From positions 1 through 15,218 of the forward strand of contig CAMOXA010000016.1 in assembly GCA_946628745.1 (NCBI GenBank): DNA of 15,218 nt, in the 5' to 3' direction. Every line of letters begins with the position of its first letter. The stretch's first letter is position 1. Positions 1-7,581 of this stretch are shown here, in pieces. Below the pieces are notes generated by a model. The model was not told where the DNA came from and ran no database searches. It saw only the letters and a program-made list of their open reading frames with translations. The stretch comes from an uncultured Verrucomicrobiota bacterium (GTDB lineage Bacteria; Verrucomicrobiota; Kiritimatiellia; RFP12; UBA1067). Made by a program: the position numbers and the translations under genes.

Positions 1-947
1 CGGGACAGTGGGGCACGGCGCTTTCTATGGCGTCGGCGTTCTTCGGCCTCGACTGCCGCGTGTTCATGGTCAAGTGCTCGTACGAGCAGAAACCCTTCCG
101 CCGCGAAGTCATGCGCACGTACGGCGCGAGCGTCACGCCGTCGCCGTCGATGACGACCCAGATAGGCGAGAAGATCAACCGCGAGCATCCGGGCACGACA
201 GGGTCGCTTGGCTGCGCGATATCCGAAGCCGTGGAGGCTGCAGTCTCGAATCCGGGCTACCGCTACGTGCTGGGCTCGGTTTTGAACCAGGTCCTTCTGC
301 ATCAGTCGATCATCGGGCTGGAGGCCAAGACCGCATTCGAAAAGATAGGCGAGAAGCCTGACGTGATAATAGGGTGTGCTGGCGGCGGCTCAAACCTCGG
401 CGGACTGATAGCGCCGTTCATGGGCGAGAAGCTTCGCGGCGAGGCCGACTACAGGTTTGTCGCCGTGGAGCCCGCGAGCTGTCCGTCGCTGACGCGCGGA
501 CGCTACGCCTACGACTATTGCGACACGGGACGGATATGCCCTCTCGCCAAGATGTACACGCTCGGTGCGGACTTCGTCCCGTCCGCGAGCCACGCCGGCG
601 GGCTGCGATACCACGGCATGAGCCCCGTACTCTCCGAACTGTACGACCAGGGTTTGATGGAGGCCAGAAGCGTCCGGCAGACCGACGTCTTCGCCGCGGC
701 GCAGTATTTCGCCCGCACTGAGGGCATACTGCCGGCGCCGGAGTCGAGCCATGCCATCCGCGCCGCGATGGACGAGGCCGTGAAATGCCGCGAAACGGGC
801 GAAGGGAAAACCATTCTTTTCGGACTGACCGGCACTGGCTATTTCGACATGACGGCATACCAGGCGTACAACGACCATCTGATGGGCGACTATGTGCCGG
901 ACGACGCGGAACTCGAAGAGTCGTTCGCGAAACTGCCCAACGTGTGA
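1..947 (+). CDS. trpB: Tryptophan synthase beta chain, TrpB2-type (5' truncated)
   Basis: The reading frame is open from base 3, in frame with the ATG at 27, and that ATG sits inside a conserved stretch (GQWGTALSMASAFFGL). The gene therefore began before the window, and about 314 C-terminal residues are visible. The family is PLP-dependent and makes L-tryptophan from indole and serine. The glycine-rich loop GCAGGGSNLGG, which binds the PLP phosphate, is clear, as are the following SLTRGRYAYDYCD and HAGGLRYHGMSP segments. These segments are typical of the longer TrpB2 subfamily (about 450 residues) rather than of the TrpA-partnered TrpB1. No trpA lies downstream, and the next gene has its own promoter, which fits a stand-alone TrpB2 that may act in indole salvage. 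The catalytic lysine lies upstream and cannot be checked. Confidence 0.9.
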   Translation, partial: GQWGTALSMASAFFGLDCRVFMVKCSYEQKPFRREVMRTYGASVTPSPSMTTQIGEKINREHPGTTGSLGCAISEAVEAAVSNPGYRYVLGSVLNQVLLHQSIIGLEAKTAFEKIGEKPDVIIGCAGGGSNLGGLIAPFMGEKLRGEADYRFVAVEPASCPSLTRGRYAYDYCDTGRICPLAKMYTLGADFVPSASHAGGLRYHGMSPVLSELYDQGLMEARSVRQTDVFAAAQYFARTEGILPAPESSHAIRAAMDEAVKCRETGEGKTILFGLTGTGYFDMTAYQAYNDHLMGDYVPDDAELEESFAKLPNV

Positions 948-976
948 CGGGGCCGCGGCGCACATTCGCAACATAT

Positions 977-999
977 AGTTTTGCATAAAAACTTTTTTT
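977..999 (+). terminator. Possible weak terminator after trpB
   Basis: AGTTTT (977-982) can pair with AAAACT (988-993) across a 5-nt GCATA loop and is followed by T994-T999. The stem is short and AT-rich, so it would be a weak intrinsic terminator. It lies in an unusually AT-rich island between the TrpB2 stop codon and the next promoter. Confidence 0.3.
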
Positions 1000-1029
1000 G
1001 CGCAATTTTCGCCACCAAGCCGCAGAATA

Positions 1030-1038
1030 TGCTATAAT
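1030..1038 (+). promoter_or_regulatory. Extended -10 promoter of the eight-gene operon
   Basis: TGCTATAAT has a perfect TATAAT (1033-1038) with the extended-10 TG one base upstream. Only seven bases (GTAAAAC) separate it from the ATG at 1046. No convincing TTGACA lies 16-18 nt upstream. A normal start site 6-8 nt past the -10 would fall at or next to the ATG, predicting a leaderless mRNA. The same arrangement occurs at 10713 and 13306. Confidence 0.75.
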
Positions 1039-1045
1039 GTAAAAC

Positions 1046-1855
1046 ATGTTGACAATGATTCTAGCGGCGGCTCTGGCCATCGGAGCGTTTTCGGCGGCGT
1101 TTTTCGCGGCCGGTTTGGGTGTGGCGTGGAGCGTTACGGCAGGCGTCGTGGCGTTTTTCGCGTTCCAGTTCGTGTTCGGCTACTTCTTGCGAAAGCACAT
1201 AATGGCCGACATGTCGAGCGTGCAGCAGATTCTTCTGGAGGGCCAAAAGCGCCTTCAGCAGAAAATCCAGCGCTGGCAGCTGCGTCCGCCGGGATCCATG
1301 CAAGCGGCGCAGCGCGAAATCGCCGAAGACACGCGGGTGTTCGTCGGCGAGGCCCTGGCCCAGACGGAGCGCCTGGACAAGTACAGGCTGTGGGTGCCGA
1401 TGATCGACCGCCAGAAGGCGACAGCGCAGGTGCAGCTGAACTGGATGATCAAGGACTTCAAGAAAGTCGACGAGCTGCTGCCGAAGGTAATCATGGCCGA
1501 CCCCTCGCTCGTCGCGATGAAAATGGCGCGCATGCAAATGCTGGACGCTCCGCTCGAAGACATCCGCAAGGCGTACGAGAAAGGGACCAGGCGCTTGAGA
1601 TACAACCAGAACGTGCTCGCCGCGGCGTGCTACAGCTGGATTCTCGTCAAGCGCGAGAAGGTGGACGAGGCGTTCAAGGTTCTTACCGACGCGTTGAAAT
1701 CGAGCGACAACGAGACGCTCAAGCGCAACCATGAGGAGCTGATGAACAACCGGGTGGCGCATTTCAGCAACTCCGGGCTTGGAGACCAGTGGTATGCGCT
1801 TCACCTGGAGGAGCCGAGAACGCGAGGGCCGAGGCAGCGGCCCGTTTGGAAGTGA
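1046..1855 (+). CDS. Membrane-anchored helical-repeat (TPR-like) protein of unknown function
   Basis: This 269-residue protein is not a named family I recognise. Two hydrophobic helices (about residues 4-24 and 27-48) form an N-terminal hairpin anchor, followed by the basic residues RKH. Residues about 53-80 are Gln/Lys-rich and look like a coiled coil. Residues about 130-235 are amphipathic helices of TPR-like or alpha-solenoid character, with the feel of paired helices in the segment AACYSWILVKREKVDEAFKV. The tail is basic and Pro/Arg-rich. The shape suggests a membrane-bound scaffold with its repeat domain on one face of the inner membrane. The ATG at 1046 is preferred because the -10 box ends 7 nt before it, and no Shine-Dalgarno is present. 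It is the first gene of the operon, and the next gene begins 6 nt after its stop. Confidence 0.8.
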   Translation: MLTMILAAALAIGAFSAAFFAAGLGVAWSVTAGVVAFFAFQFVFGYFLRKHIMADMSSVQQILLEGQKRLQQKIQRWQLRPPGSMQAAQREIAEDTRVFVGEALAQTERLDKYRLWVPMIDRQKATAQVQLNWMIKDFKKVDELLPKVIMADPSLVAMKMARMQMLDAPLEDIRKAYEKGTRRLRYNQNVLAAACYSWILVKREKVDEAFKVLTDALKSSDNETLKRNHEELMNNRVAHFSNSGLGDQWYALHLEEPRTRGPRQRPVWK

Positions 1856-1861
1856 AGAGCG

Positions 1862-3538
1862 ATGCGTGGACCGACTCGAAAGGCCATAGTGTTGGGAGCC
1901 GGACTGGGCACGAGGCTCAGGCCGCTTACTTGCAGCGTGCCAAAGCCGTTGATGCCGGTCTGGGGCGAGCCGATGCTCGCGCGCACAGTGGCGCTGCTTC
2001 GATCGTGGGGAGTCGACGACATCGTCGTGAACTGCCACTACCTGCACGGACAGATCGAGAAGTGGTGCGCGGCAAACGGATGCCGGGCCTCGTATGAACC
2101 GGATATACTGGGTACGGGCGGCGTGCTGAACCCCCTGCGCGAGTGGATAGGCGGCGACGATTTTTATCTTGTGAACGGAGATATCGTCTTCGACGGCGTG
2201 GACGAATGCCCGTTTTCCCCGCCGGACGCGCTCCCGCCTTCCGTAATCGGCGAGTGCCTTGTCGTGGAAGACGGGCCGCGCACCATAGAGGCCGAGCCGG
2301 AAGGGAATCTGGTCACATGCTGGCAGAGCCCGGATCCGGGATGCCGCGGCACTTTCACGTATTGCGGCGTCGCGAGGCTTTCCGCCGCGGTGCTGGGCTA
2401 TGTCCGCGAGACCGGGTGCTCGTCAATAGTCGACGCCTACGAAAAGGCGATGATGGACGGCCGGTTCATGAAGGCCGTGCAGCCCGCGTCGCTGCTGTGG
2501 ACCGACGCCGGGACTGTCGCGTCGTACATGGCAGTGAACTCCGACGGGGAGGACAACGCTTTCGACGCCATCCCGCAGGTGAAGGCCGCGATGTCGGCGG
2601 CCGGCGTCGAGCCCGGGAGGCTTTCGCCCGTGTCGTTTCTCGGCGCGCGCGGCAGCGACCGCTGCTTCTTTCGTCTTGGCGACGCGGCGGTCGCGATTGC
2701 ATACGACGACTCGAAGAGGTCCGAGAACGCGAAGTACGCCGCCCACGCGCGGTGGCTCGCGTCGAAGGGCGTGCCGGTGCCGCGGCTTCTGGCGGATCTG
2801 CCCGGAATGAAGACGCAGGTCTTCGAGTGGGCGGGCGTCGAGCGCAAGATGAACATCGACGAATATGTCACGGTTCTGGAAGCTCTCGCCAAGTTCAACG
2901 CGCTCGATCCGGCGGGGCTCGATTTGGAGCCGCCGTTCAACGCCGAGCTGTGGGAGTGGGAGCGCAATCTTTTCGCTGAATACTGCCTGGGCGGCCGATA
3001 CCACATGGAATGCCCGCCCGCCGTCGCTAAGGAGCTCGCCGCCGTCGCGGAGCGCCTCGACAGGGAGCCGCCGGCGCTCGTGCACAGGGATTTCCAGTCG
3101 TCCAACGTGCTGTGGCGCAATGGGCAGATGAGCATAATCGATTTTCAGGGCATGCGCATGGGACCCGCGGCGTACGATCTCGCCTCGCTTCTCTACGATC
3201 CTTACGTTTCGCTTGCCGAAAAACGGCGCGGCGAGTTCGCGGCTTTCTACGGCAAGCTTTCGGGCCGTCCCGAAAGCGCGGACGTGCTGCCTTTCGCCGC
3301 CGTCCAGCGCCTCGCACAGGCGCTTGGCGCATACGGCCGCCTCGCGTCGGTAGGGCAGCCCCAGTTCGGCAGGTACGTGCTGCCGGCGCTCGAGAACATG
3401 CTCGCCGCGGCGGACGAAGCGGGGCTGGACGCCGTGGGCGCGCTGGCCGAAGACCTCATAGCGCGCGAGCAGCCGGCTTCTGCGGAACACAAACATTGCG
3501 GCTGCGGCTGCGGCGAACACCCGGAGACGGACTCATGA
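1862..3538 (+). CDS. Fused MurNAc-1-phosphate uridylyltransferase / amino-sugar anomeric kinase (MurU-AmgK type)
   Basis: This is a 558-residue two-domain protein. Residues 7-240 are a nucleotidyltransferase: the binding loop LGAGLGTRLRPLT (11-23), PKPLMPV (27-33), GTGG (84-87) and the metal-binding NGD (105-107). Residues about 255-530 are an aminoglycoside-phosphotransferase-fold kinase: GSDRCFFRL in the N lobe, the catalytic HRDFQSSN (408-415) and the metal-binding DFQG (D427) followed by GPAAYDLASLLYDPYV. That last block closely resembles AmgK. In Pseudomonas, AmgK phosphorylates MurNAc or GlcNAc at C1 and MurU makes UDP-MurNAc, recycling peptidoglycan sugar past the fosfomycin-sensitive step. 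Here both steps appear to be joined, transferase first. The C terminus carries an HKHCGCGCGEH motif (543-553) that could bind metal. Another sugar-1-phosphate substrate remains possible. The stop overlaps the next start (ATGA). Confidence 0.85.
   Translation: MRGPTRKAIVLGAGLGTRLRPLTCSVPKPLMPVWGEPMLARTVALLRSWGVDDIVVNCHYLHGQIEKWCAANGCRASYEPDILGTGGVLNPLREWIGGDDFYLVNGDIVFDGVDECPFSPPDALPPSVIGECLVVEDGPRTIEAEPEGNLVTCWQSPDPGCRGTFTYCGVARLSAAVLGYVRETGCSSIVDAYEKAMMDGRFMKAVQPASLLWTDAGTVASYMAVNSDGEDNAFDAIPQVKAAMSAAGVEPGRLSPVSFLGARGSDRCFFRLGDAAVAIAYDDSKRSENAKYAAHARWLASKGVPVPRLLADLPGMKTQVFEWAGVERKMNIDEYVTVLEALAKFNALDPAGLDLEPPFNAELWEWERNLFAEYCLGGRYHMECPPAVAKELAAVAERLDREPPALVHRDFQSSNVLWRNGQMSIIDFQGMRMGPAAYDLASLLYDPYVSLAEKRRGEFAAFYGKLSGRPESADVLPFAAVQRLAQALGAYGRLASVGQPQFGRYVLPALENMLAAADEAGLDAVGALAEDLIAREQPASAEHKHCGCGCGEHPETDS
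3523..3526 (+). promoter_or_regulatory. Ribosome binding site GGAG for the 695-residue protein
   Basis: GGAG lies 8 nt before the ATG at 3535, inside the end of the preceding gene. It supports that ATG over in-frame starts as far upstream as 3112, which would lie inside the kinase-coding region. Confidence 0.55.
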
Positions 3539-5622
3539 AGGCCGTGCCGTCATTCATCAGCCGCGTGAAGCGCACCGGCTCCAGGCGCCGCGGCGAAGTG
3601 AAAACCGTCGCGATGGGCCGCGAACGCGTTTTCACCGCCTGGGATGTCGGCGATGACACCTACATCTTCGAAAAGGGCGTCTCTAAACACCTTGACGAAC
3701 ATCCGTCGGTTCTGGTCGTCTCGAAGTGCGACCTCAGGCGGGGGGCCAAGGGCCGCGTCATGACAATGACGACAGGCAACCATTCCGTGGCGGCGTTTCC
3801 GCTTCTCGACGGCAGGTTCTGGAAGCTTTCGAAAGTGCCTTCGGCCAAGCGCGGCGACGTTTTGATGCACTGCATACTCTGCGCGAACGTGGTCGGCGGC
3901 AAGGTCGAGATATCCCAGCGCGACGTGCCGGCGAAGACGCTCTTCGCCGCCGACGAATGGCTGCTCGGACCGGCCGGTTTCGCAATGCCCGACATCGTCT
4001 TGGGCGAGCGCAACGAGGCGACCATCGACCACTACCGCAGGCTCGGGCAGGAGTGGCGCGTAAAGCCTCTGGCGTGGACCGAAAGCGACATGAAAGTCGC
4101 GCTTGCGGCCTCGGTGAAGAGAATATCCGCCAAGATACGATACTACCACTCGATGAAAGGCGTGCACTTCCTCTCCTTCCCGGAATTCAGCCGGTTCGCG
4201 AATCTCGCGCACACCGATTTCGACGAGTTCGTGCGCGGACTCAAGGAGCTTGTTAGCGTCTACGAGGGCAACCAGTATTCGTTTACGCGCATGCCCAAGT
4301 ACCGCGGCCACCACGAAATCGAATTCTTCGGCGTCAGACGCGGCGTCGCTCTCGACCGCCTCGTGCCCGAGCTTGACAAGCTGATGGAGGCGATCGTTCT
4401 CGGGCGCATCGACCAGGCCGGCGCGGCGGCAAAGGCCGACGAGGCGGTCGCGCTTTTCAAATCCATCTTGAACAAGCCGGATCTTGCGGACGAATCGAGC
4501 CGGCTGTTTGTCGAAACGCTGTACATGCACATAACGGGCGAGATATACTCCGTGGCGGGCGAAGGCTCGACGCCTGCGTTCGACGACAGGCGGACAGCTC
4601 TGCCCGGGGCGACATTCGTCGACGGCAGGCCGGTGTTCCATCCCGGCGTTGACGACCGCAACGAGGTCCTGCTCTCCAACATACGCGGTTTGATGTCCAA
4701 AGACGAAATCATCGAATACGCCAACGTGTACGAGCTGCGCACCGACGAAGACGTGCCGGTCGGCCGCGGCAGAACGCGCGAAATCGTCTTCAAGACGAGC
4801 CGCGGTCCGCTCGAACAGAGCATGGTCGAGAAGCTGCTTTCGCGCGCGACGAAGGGCTATTCCAGCTACATGCTCGCGCGCGTGCAGGCGTTCAAGGCCC
4901 TGGGCATAGCGCTCAGCGACTACAGGATACTGCGGCGCAGGGCGCAGATGAAGAAGCGCCTCGTCGACGTCTACATACGCCGCCGCTGCGAAGGCGAGCC
5001 GATGGACGCGATACCCGGCAACTATTTCAAGAACGCCGACGATTCGTCAGTCGAGGAAAAGGAAGTTGTCCTCGCGCTTGCCTCCCTGATGGGGGATGCG
5101 GCCGCGCAGAATATGGCCATGAAGAAATTCGACAGCGCGACCAACAGTCCGCTGTACGGCGTCGGCAAGGAGATATACGAGTTCGAATACGACATAATAT
5201 CGTCGCGTGTCGTGCCGAAGAAAGTCTCCACGTGCTCGGTTCGCGGGAGCTTCGGGTGGCCGTGCCTCGACTACGACGACGACAACCTTCGCGCGTGCTT
5301 CAGTTTCTATCTCGGGCACTACGCGCACGCTTTGAAGCTCTACCAGCAGCAGCACGAAGTGACGATGCAAGAAGTCGCCGAAAGGTTCATGGACGGGTTC
5401 GAGTACCGTACGCGTTCCATGGAGTGGCAGCTTTCGGTGATGCGCGACAGGTTCGAGTCGTTCAAGCCGAACCTGCCCGCTTCGTTCGGCTTCGACCGCA
5501 AGTGGCGTTTCGCCATGTGGTCGCTCGAACGCCAGGAGCGGCGCCTTTCTGTCATCAAGTCGATGTTCTACCAAAAAGTCGAGATTGAAGAAAATGAAGA
5601 CTTACGGAATAATCCCCAGTAG
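3535..5622 (+). CDS. Large conserved-looking protein of unknown function
   Basis: A 695-residue protein that I cannot assign to a family. It has no signal peptide and no membrane helix, so it should be cytoplasmic. The N terminus is strongly basic (residues 1-30). A mixed alpha/beta region follows, with many aromatic residues. Residues about 440-510 are Arg/Lys-rich helices. A motif-dense block lies at 541-580: YGVGKEIYEFEYD (541-553) and CSVRGSFGWP (567-576), then a Tyr-rich helix. The C terminus (about 610-690) looks helical and charged. Three Asp/Glu-rich loops and the GVGKE segment could suggest an enzyme, but no standard P-loop, kinase or nuclease motif is intact. The start at 3535 overlaps the stop of the MurU-AmgK gene (ATGA) and has a GGAG site. 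The 3' end overlaps kdsB by 29 nt. Translational coupling on both sides suggests an envelope-sugar role, which is inference only. Confidence 0.8.
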   Translation: MKAVPSFISRVKRTGSRRRGEVKTVAMGRERVFTAWDVGDDTYIFEKGVSKHLDEHPSVLVVSKCDLRRGAKGRVMTMTTGNHSVAAFPLLDGRFWKLSKVPSAKRGDVLMHCILCANVVGGKVEISQRDVPAKTLFAADEWLLGPAGFAMPDIVLGERNEATIDHYRRLGQEWRVKPLAWTESDMKVALAASVKRISAKIRYYHSMKGVHFLSFPEFSRFANLAHTDFDEFVRGLKELVSVYEGNQYSFTRMPKYRGHHEIEFFGVRRGVALDRLVPELDKLMEAIVLGRIDQAGAAAKADEAVALFKSILNKPDLADESSRLFVETLYMHITGEIYSVAGEGSTPAFDDRRTALPGATFVDGRPVFHPGVDDRNEVLLSNIRGLMSKDEIIEYANVYELRTDEDVPVGRGRTREIVFKTSRGPLEQSMVEKLLSRATKGYSSYMLARVQAFKALGIALSDYRILRRRAQMKKRLVDVYIRRRCEGEPMDAIPGNYFKNADDSSVEEKEVVLALASLMGDAAAQNMAMKKFDSATNSPLYGVGKEIYEFEYDIISSRVVPKKVSTCSVRGSFGWPCLDYDDDNLRACFSFYLGHYAHALKLYQQQHEVTMQEVAERFMDGFEYRTRSMEWQLSVMRDRFESFKPNLPASFGFDRKWRFAMWSLERQERRLSVIKSMFYQKVEIEENEDLRNNPQ

Positions 5623-6367
5623 ATTCGGCTCCAGCCGGTTCCCGGGCAAGCCCCTCGCCGTCCTGGCCGGCAAGCCTCTTGTCGCCTGGGTCGTCGAAGC
5701 CGTCAAAAAAGCGAAGTCGCTTGACGAGGTCCTTGTCGCCACCGACGATTCGCGCATCGCCGACGCCGTGCGCGCATACGGCGGCGAGGCGGTCATGACG
5801 CCGTCTTCGCTGCCGAGCGGCACCGATCGCATAGCCTGCGCGGCCCGCGCGAGATGCGCGGCGGAAGGTCTCTCGGACTTTGCCGACGACGACATACTCG
5901 TCAACATCCAGGGCGACGAACCGCTGATCGATCCCGCGCTTGTCGACGCATTGGCGATCAAGCTCAAAATGAACCAGCGCTGGGACATGGCGACGGCCGT
6001 CACGCCAATAAAATCGGCGGAAGATCTCGCCGCGAAATCCGTCGTGAAGGTCGTGCTCGACCGCGGCGACGCGGCGCTCTACTTTTCCCGCGCGCCGATT
6101 CCGTGCGTGCGCGACGGCGAAAGCGATCTCAAGAGCGGCATGTACGTCAGACATCTGGGCATTTACGCCTATCGCGGCGCTTTTCTGAAGCGGTACATAG
6201 CCGAGCCGCCCTGCGATTTGGAGAAAATCGAGAAGCTCGAGCAGCTGCGGGCTCTTTGGATGGGCGCTAAAATAGCCGTCGTGCGTACCGAAGACGACGG
6301 CGTAGGTGTGGACACTCCCGAGGATGCGGAGCGTGTCGGCAGGATTCTCGCCAGTCGCGCCTCGTGA
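5594..6367 (+). CDS. kdsB: 3-deoxy-manno-octulosonate cytidylyltransferase (CMP-Kdo synthetase)
   Basis: At 257 residues it has the usual KdsB length. The enzyme couples CTP to Kdo, the activated sugar needed for the inner core of LPS, in the cytoplasm. Seen in the sequence: the N-terminal nucleotide loop PSRFGSSRFPGKPL (8-21), the TDD after the third strand, GTDRIA, the metal-binding NIQGDEPLI (104-112), ALYFSRAPIP, HLGIYAYR and the C-terminal GVGVDTPEDAERV. All are in family order. A TTG at 5585 is in frame, but the ATG at 5594 gives the normal N terminus MKTYGIIPSRFGS and has a GAAG purine stretch just upstream. The gene starts inside the end of the preceding one, so translation is probably coupled. 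Its presence shows the organism makes Kdo, hence an LPS-type outer membrane. Confidence 0.97.
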   Translation: MKTYGIIPSRFGSSRFPGKPLAVLAGKPLVAWVVEAVKKAKSLDEVLVATDDSRIADAVRAYGGEAVMTPSSLPSGTDRIACAARARCAAEGLSDFADDDILVNIQGDEPLIDPALVDALAIKLKMNQRWDMATAVTPIKSAEDLAAKSVVKVVLDRGDAALYFSRAPIPCVRDGESDLKSGMYVRHLGIYAYRGAFLKRYIAEPPCDLEKIEKLEQLRALWMGAKIAVVRTEDDGVGVDTPEDAERVGRILASRAS

Positions 6368-6965
6368 GCGCCGCGCCGTCCTGAGGCGCGCCTTTGTCGA
6401 CTCGCTGCCCGTTTTGATGGGCTACACGACGATGGGCTTCGTCGCGGGCGTTCTGCTCGCTGCGAAGGCCGGGCTCCACCACGCGCCGCTCTGGGCTTTT
6501 CTGTCCAGCGCGACCTGCGTTTCGGGGACATTCAACTTCGCCGTCGTGCAGCCTGTCTCGGAGCGCGTCTCGGTCTGGTCCGTCGCTCTGATGACGGCCG
6601 GCATAAACTTTCGCTACGCCTTCTACGGTTTTACGATGCTCGCGCGCTGGAAAGACGTCCCTCTCGTCAGAAAGCTCTTTCTCGTGCACATGCTTTCGGA
6701 CGAGAACTACGCGCTTGAAGCGGCGTGCCGGTACCGCAAGCCTTCCGCGAATCTATTGTACTGTCTCGCGATATCGGCGATGAATCTGTCGTACTGGGTC
6801 GCCGGCACGACGGCGGGCGCGCTCGCCGTCGCCATTCTCGAAGGCGCGCTGGATCCCGAGGCGATAAGACGCTGCACGAATGGCATGGAGTTCGCGATGG
6901 TTGCGCTTTTCCTGGTGATATTCACTGATCAGATAAGGGGGATGGTGCGTCATGCATCAAAATGA
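6324..6965 (+). CDS. azlC: Branched-chain amino acid exporter, large subunit (AzlC)
   Basis: This hydrophobic protein has the AzlC signature: RRAFVDSLPVLMGYTTMGFVAG near the N terminus, then SATCVSGTFNFAVV, AGINFRYAFYGF and HMLSDENYAL. With AzlD it forms a two-component inner-membrane exporter for branched-chain amino acids and, in some bacteria, azaleucine or other substrates. The length (213 residues from 6324) is slightly short for AzlC, which usually has 220-240. The start is uncertain: an ATG at 6324, and GTGs at 6306 and 6333, are all in frame and all lie inside the end of kdsB. None has a well-spaced Shine-Dalgarno. The ATG at 6417 would remove conserved sequence. The 3' end overlaps azlD by 14 nt. 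Confidence 0.9.
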   Translation: MRSVSAGFSPVAPRERRAVLRRAFVDSLPVLMGYTTMGFVAGVLLAAKAGLHHAPLWAFLSSATCVSGTFNFAVVQPVSERVSVWSVALMTAGINFRYAFYGFTMLARWKDVPLVRKLFLVHMLSDENYALEAACRYRKPSANLLYCLAISAMNLSYWVAGTTAGALAVAILEGALDPEAIRRCTNGMEFAMVALFLVIFTDQIRGMVRHASK

Positions 6966-7581
6966 GTTTCTGTACATGTTTGCGGTGGTGGGCGCCGGCT
7001 GGGCGGTGACATACGGCATGCGCGCGCTGCCTTTTCTTCTCTTCTCCGGACGCGACCGGCAGTTGCCGCCGTGGGTCGAGCGCTTCGGCAATCTGGTCTC
7101 GCCTGTCATCATCGCCGCGCTTGTGGTCTATTCCTACACGGGCCTTGCCTGGCGCACGCCGTGGCCGTACATCGCCGGCGCGCTTACGGTGGCCGTCCAG
7201 CTCTGGCGCGGCAACCCGCTCGCGAGCATCGTCGCAGGAACCGCCCTGTACATGTGCCTTCTCGCCTGCGGGTGCCAGACGGACGCGCAGACGCTTTCAT
7301 ACGACGGCACCCACCCGCTTATACGTTTCACGGCCAGAGGCATAAAGTTCCAGGACGAATACGTCTCGCCCGCCGAAGCGGTCGAACGCCTGAAAAAGAA
7401 CAAGGTGCCGACGAGCGACACGATACATGTTCTGGTCGATCCCGAATACACCGACCGGCACGGATTGTGGGTCTTCCAGTACAACTACCTCGGTTCGGCC
7501 GGCTACAGGCGCGTTCTTTTCGTGAACGAGCGCAAGGCGACATCCGGCGTAATGCGCGGCGGCCGGAGATTCGGGCGATGA
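6952..7581 (+). CDS. azlD: AzlD small subunit fused to a C-terminal ExbD/TolR-like domain
   Basis: AzlD proteins are usually about 100-110 residues; this one has 209. Residues 1-107 are the AzlD part, with four hydrophobic stretches (about 6-31, 46-64, 71-85 and 88-107) and the typical TYGMRALPFLLF and VSPVIIAALVVYSY. Residues about 120-196 are soluble and follow the ExbD/TolR periplasmic-domain pattern: strand, ARGIKFQDEYVSP, helix AEAVERLKK, strand TIHVLVD, helix, and SAGYRRVLFVN. The frame is unbroken from the last membrane helix into this domain, so it looks like a true fusion. The start is the ATG at 6952, with AGGGGG at 6936-6941. The stop overlaps the next gene (ATGA). AzlD assignment is strong; the ExbD-like call rests on pattern only. 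Confidence 0.85.
   Translation: MHQNEFLYMFAVVGAGWAVTYGMRALPFLLFSGRDRQLPPWVERFGNLVSPVIIAALVVYSYTGLAWRTPWPYIAGALTVAVQLWRGNPLASIVAGTALYMCLLACGCQTDAQTLSYDGTHPLIRFTARGIKFQDEYVSPAEAVERLKKNKVPTSDTIHVLVDPEYTDRHGLWVFQYNYLGSAGYRRVLFVNERKATSGVMRGGRRFGR

Noticed and set aside
948..1029. Possible small RNA or riboswitch in the AT-rich gap after trpB
   Set aside because: Only about 100 nt, with a weak hairpin and a T run; the predicted leaderless start downstream leaves no room for a leader element.
3112..3534. N-terminal extension of the 695-residue protein
   Set aside because: The extension overlaps the conserved kinase domain coding sequence in another frame, its translation is Arg-rich and structureless, and ATG 3535 has GGAG and an ATGA overlap.
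7256..7275. Lipobox-like LLACGC inside AzlD, suggesting a separate lipoprotein start
   Set aside because: No start codon with a ribosome site gives a proper signal peptide there; the stretch is the last membrane helix of AzlD.
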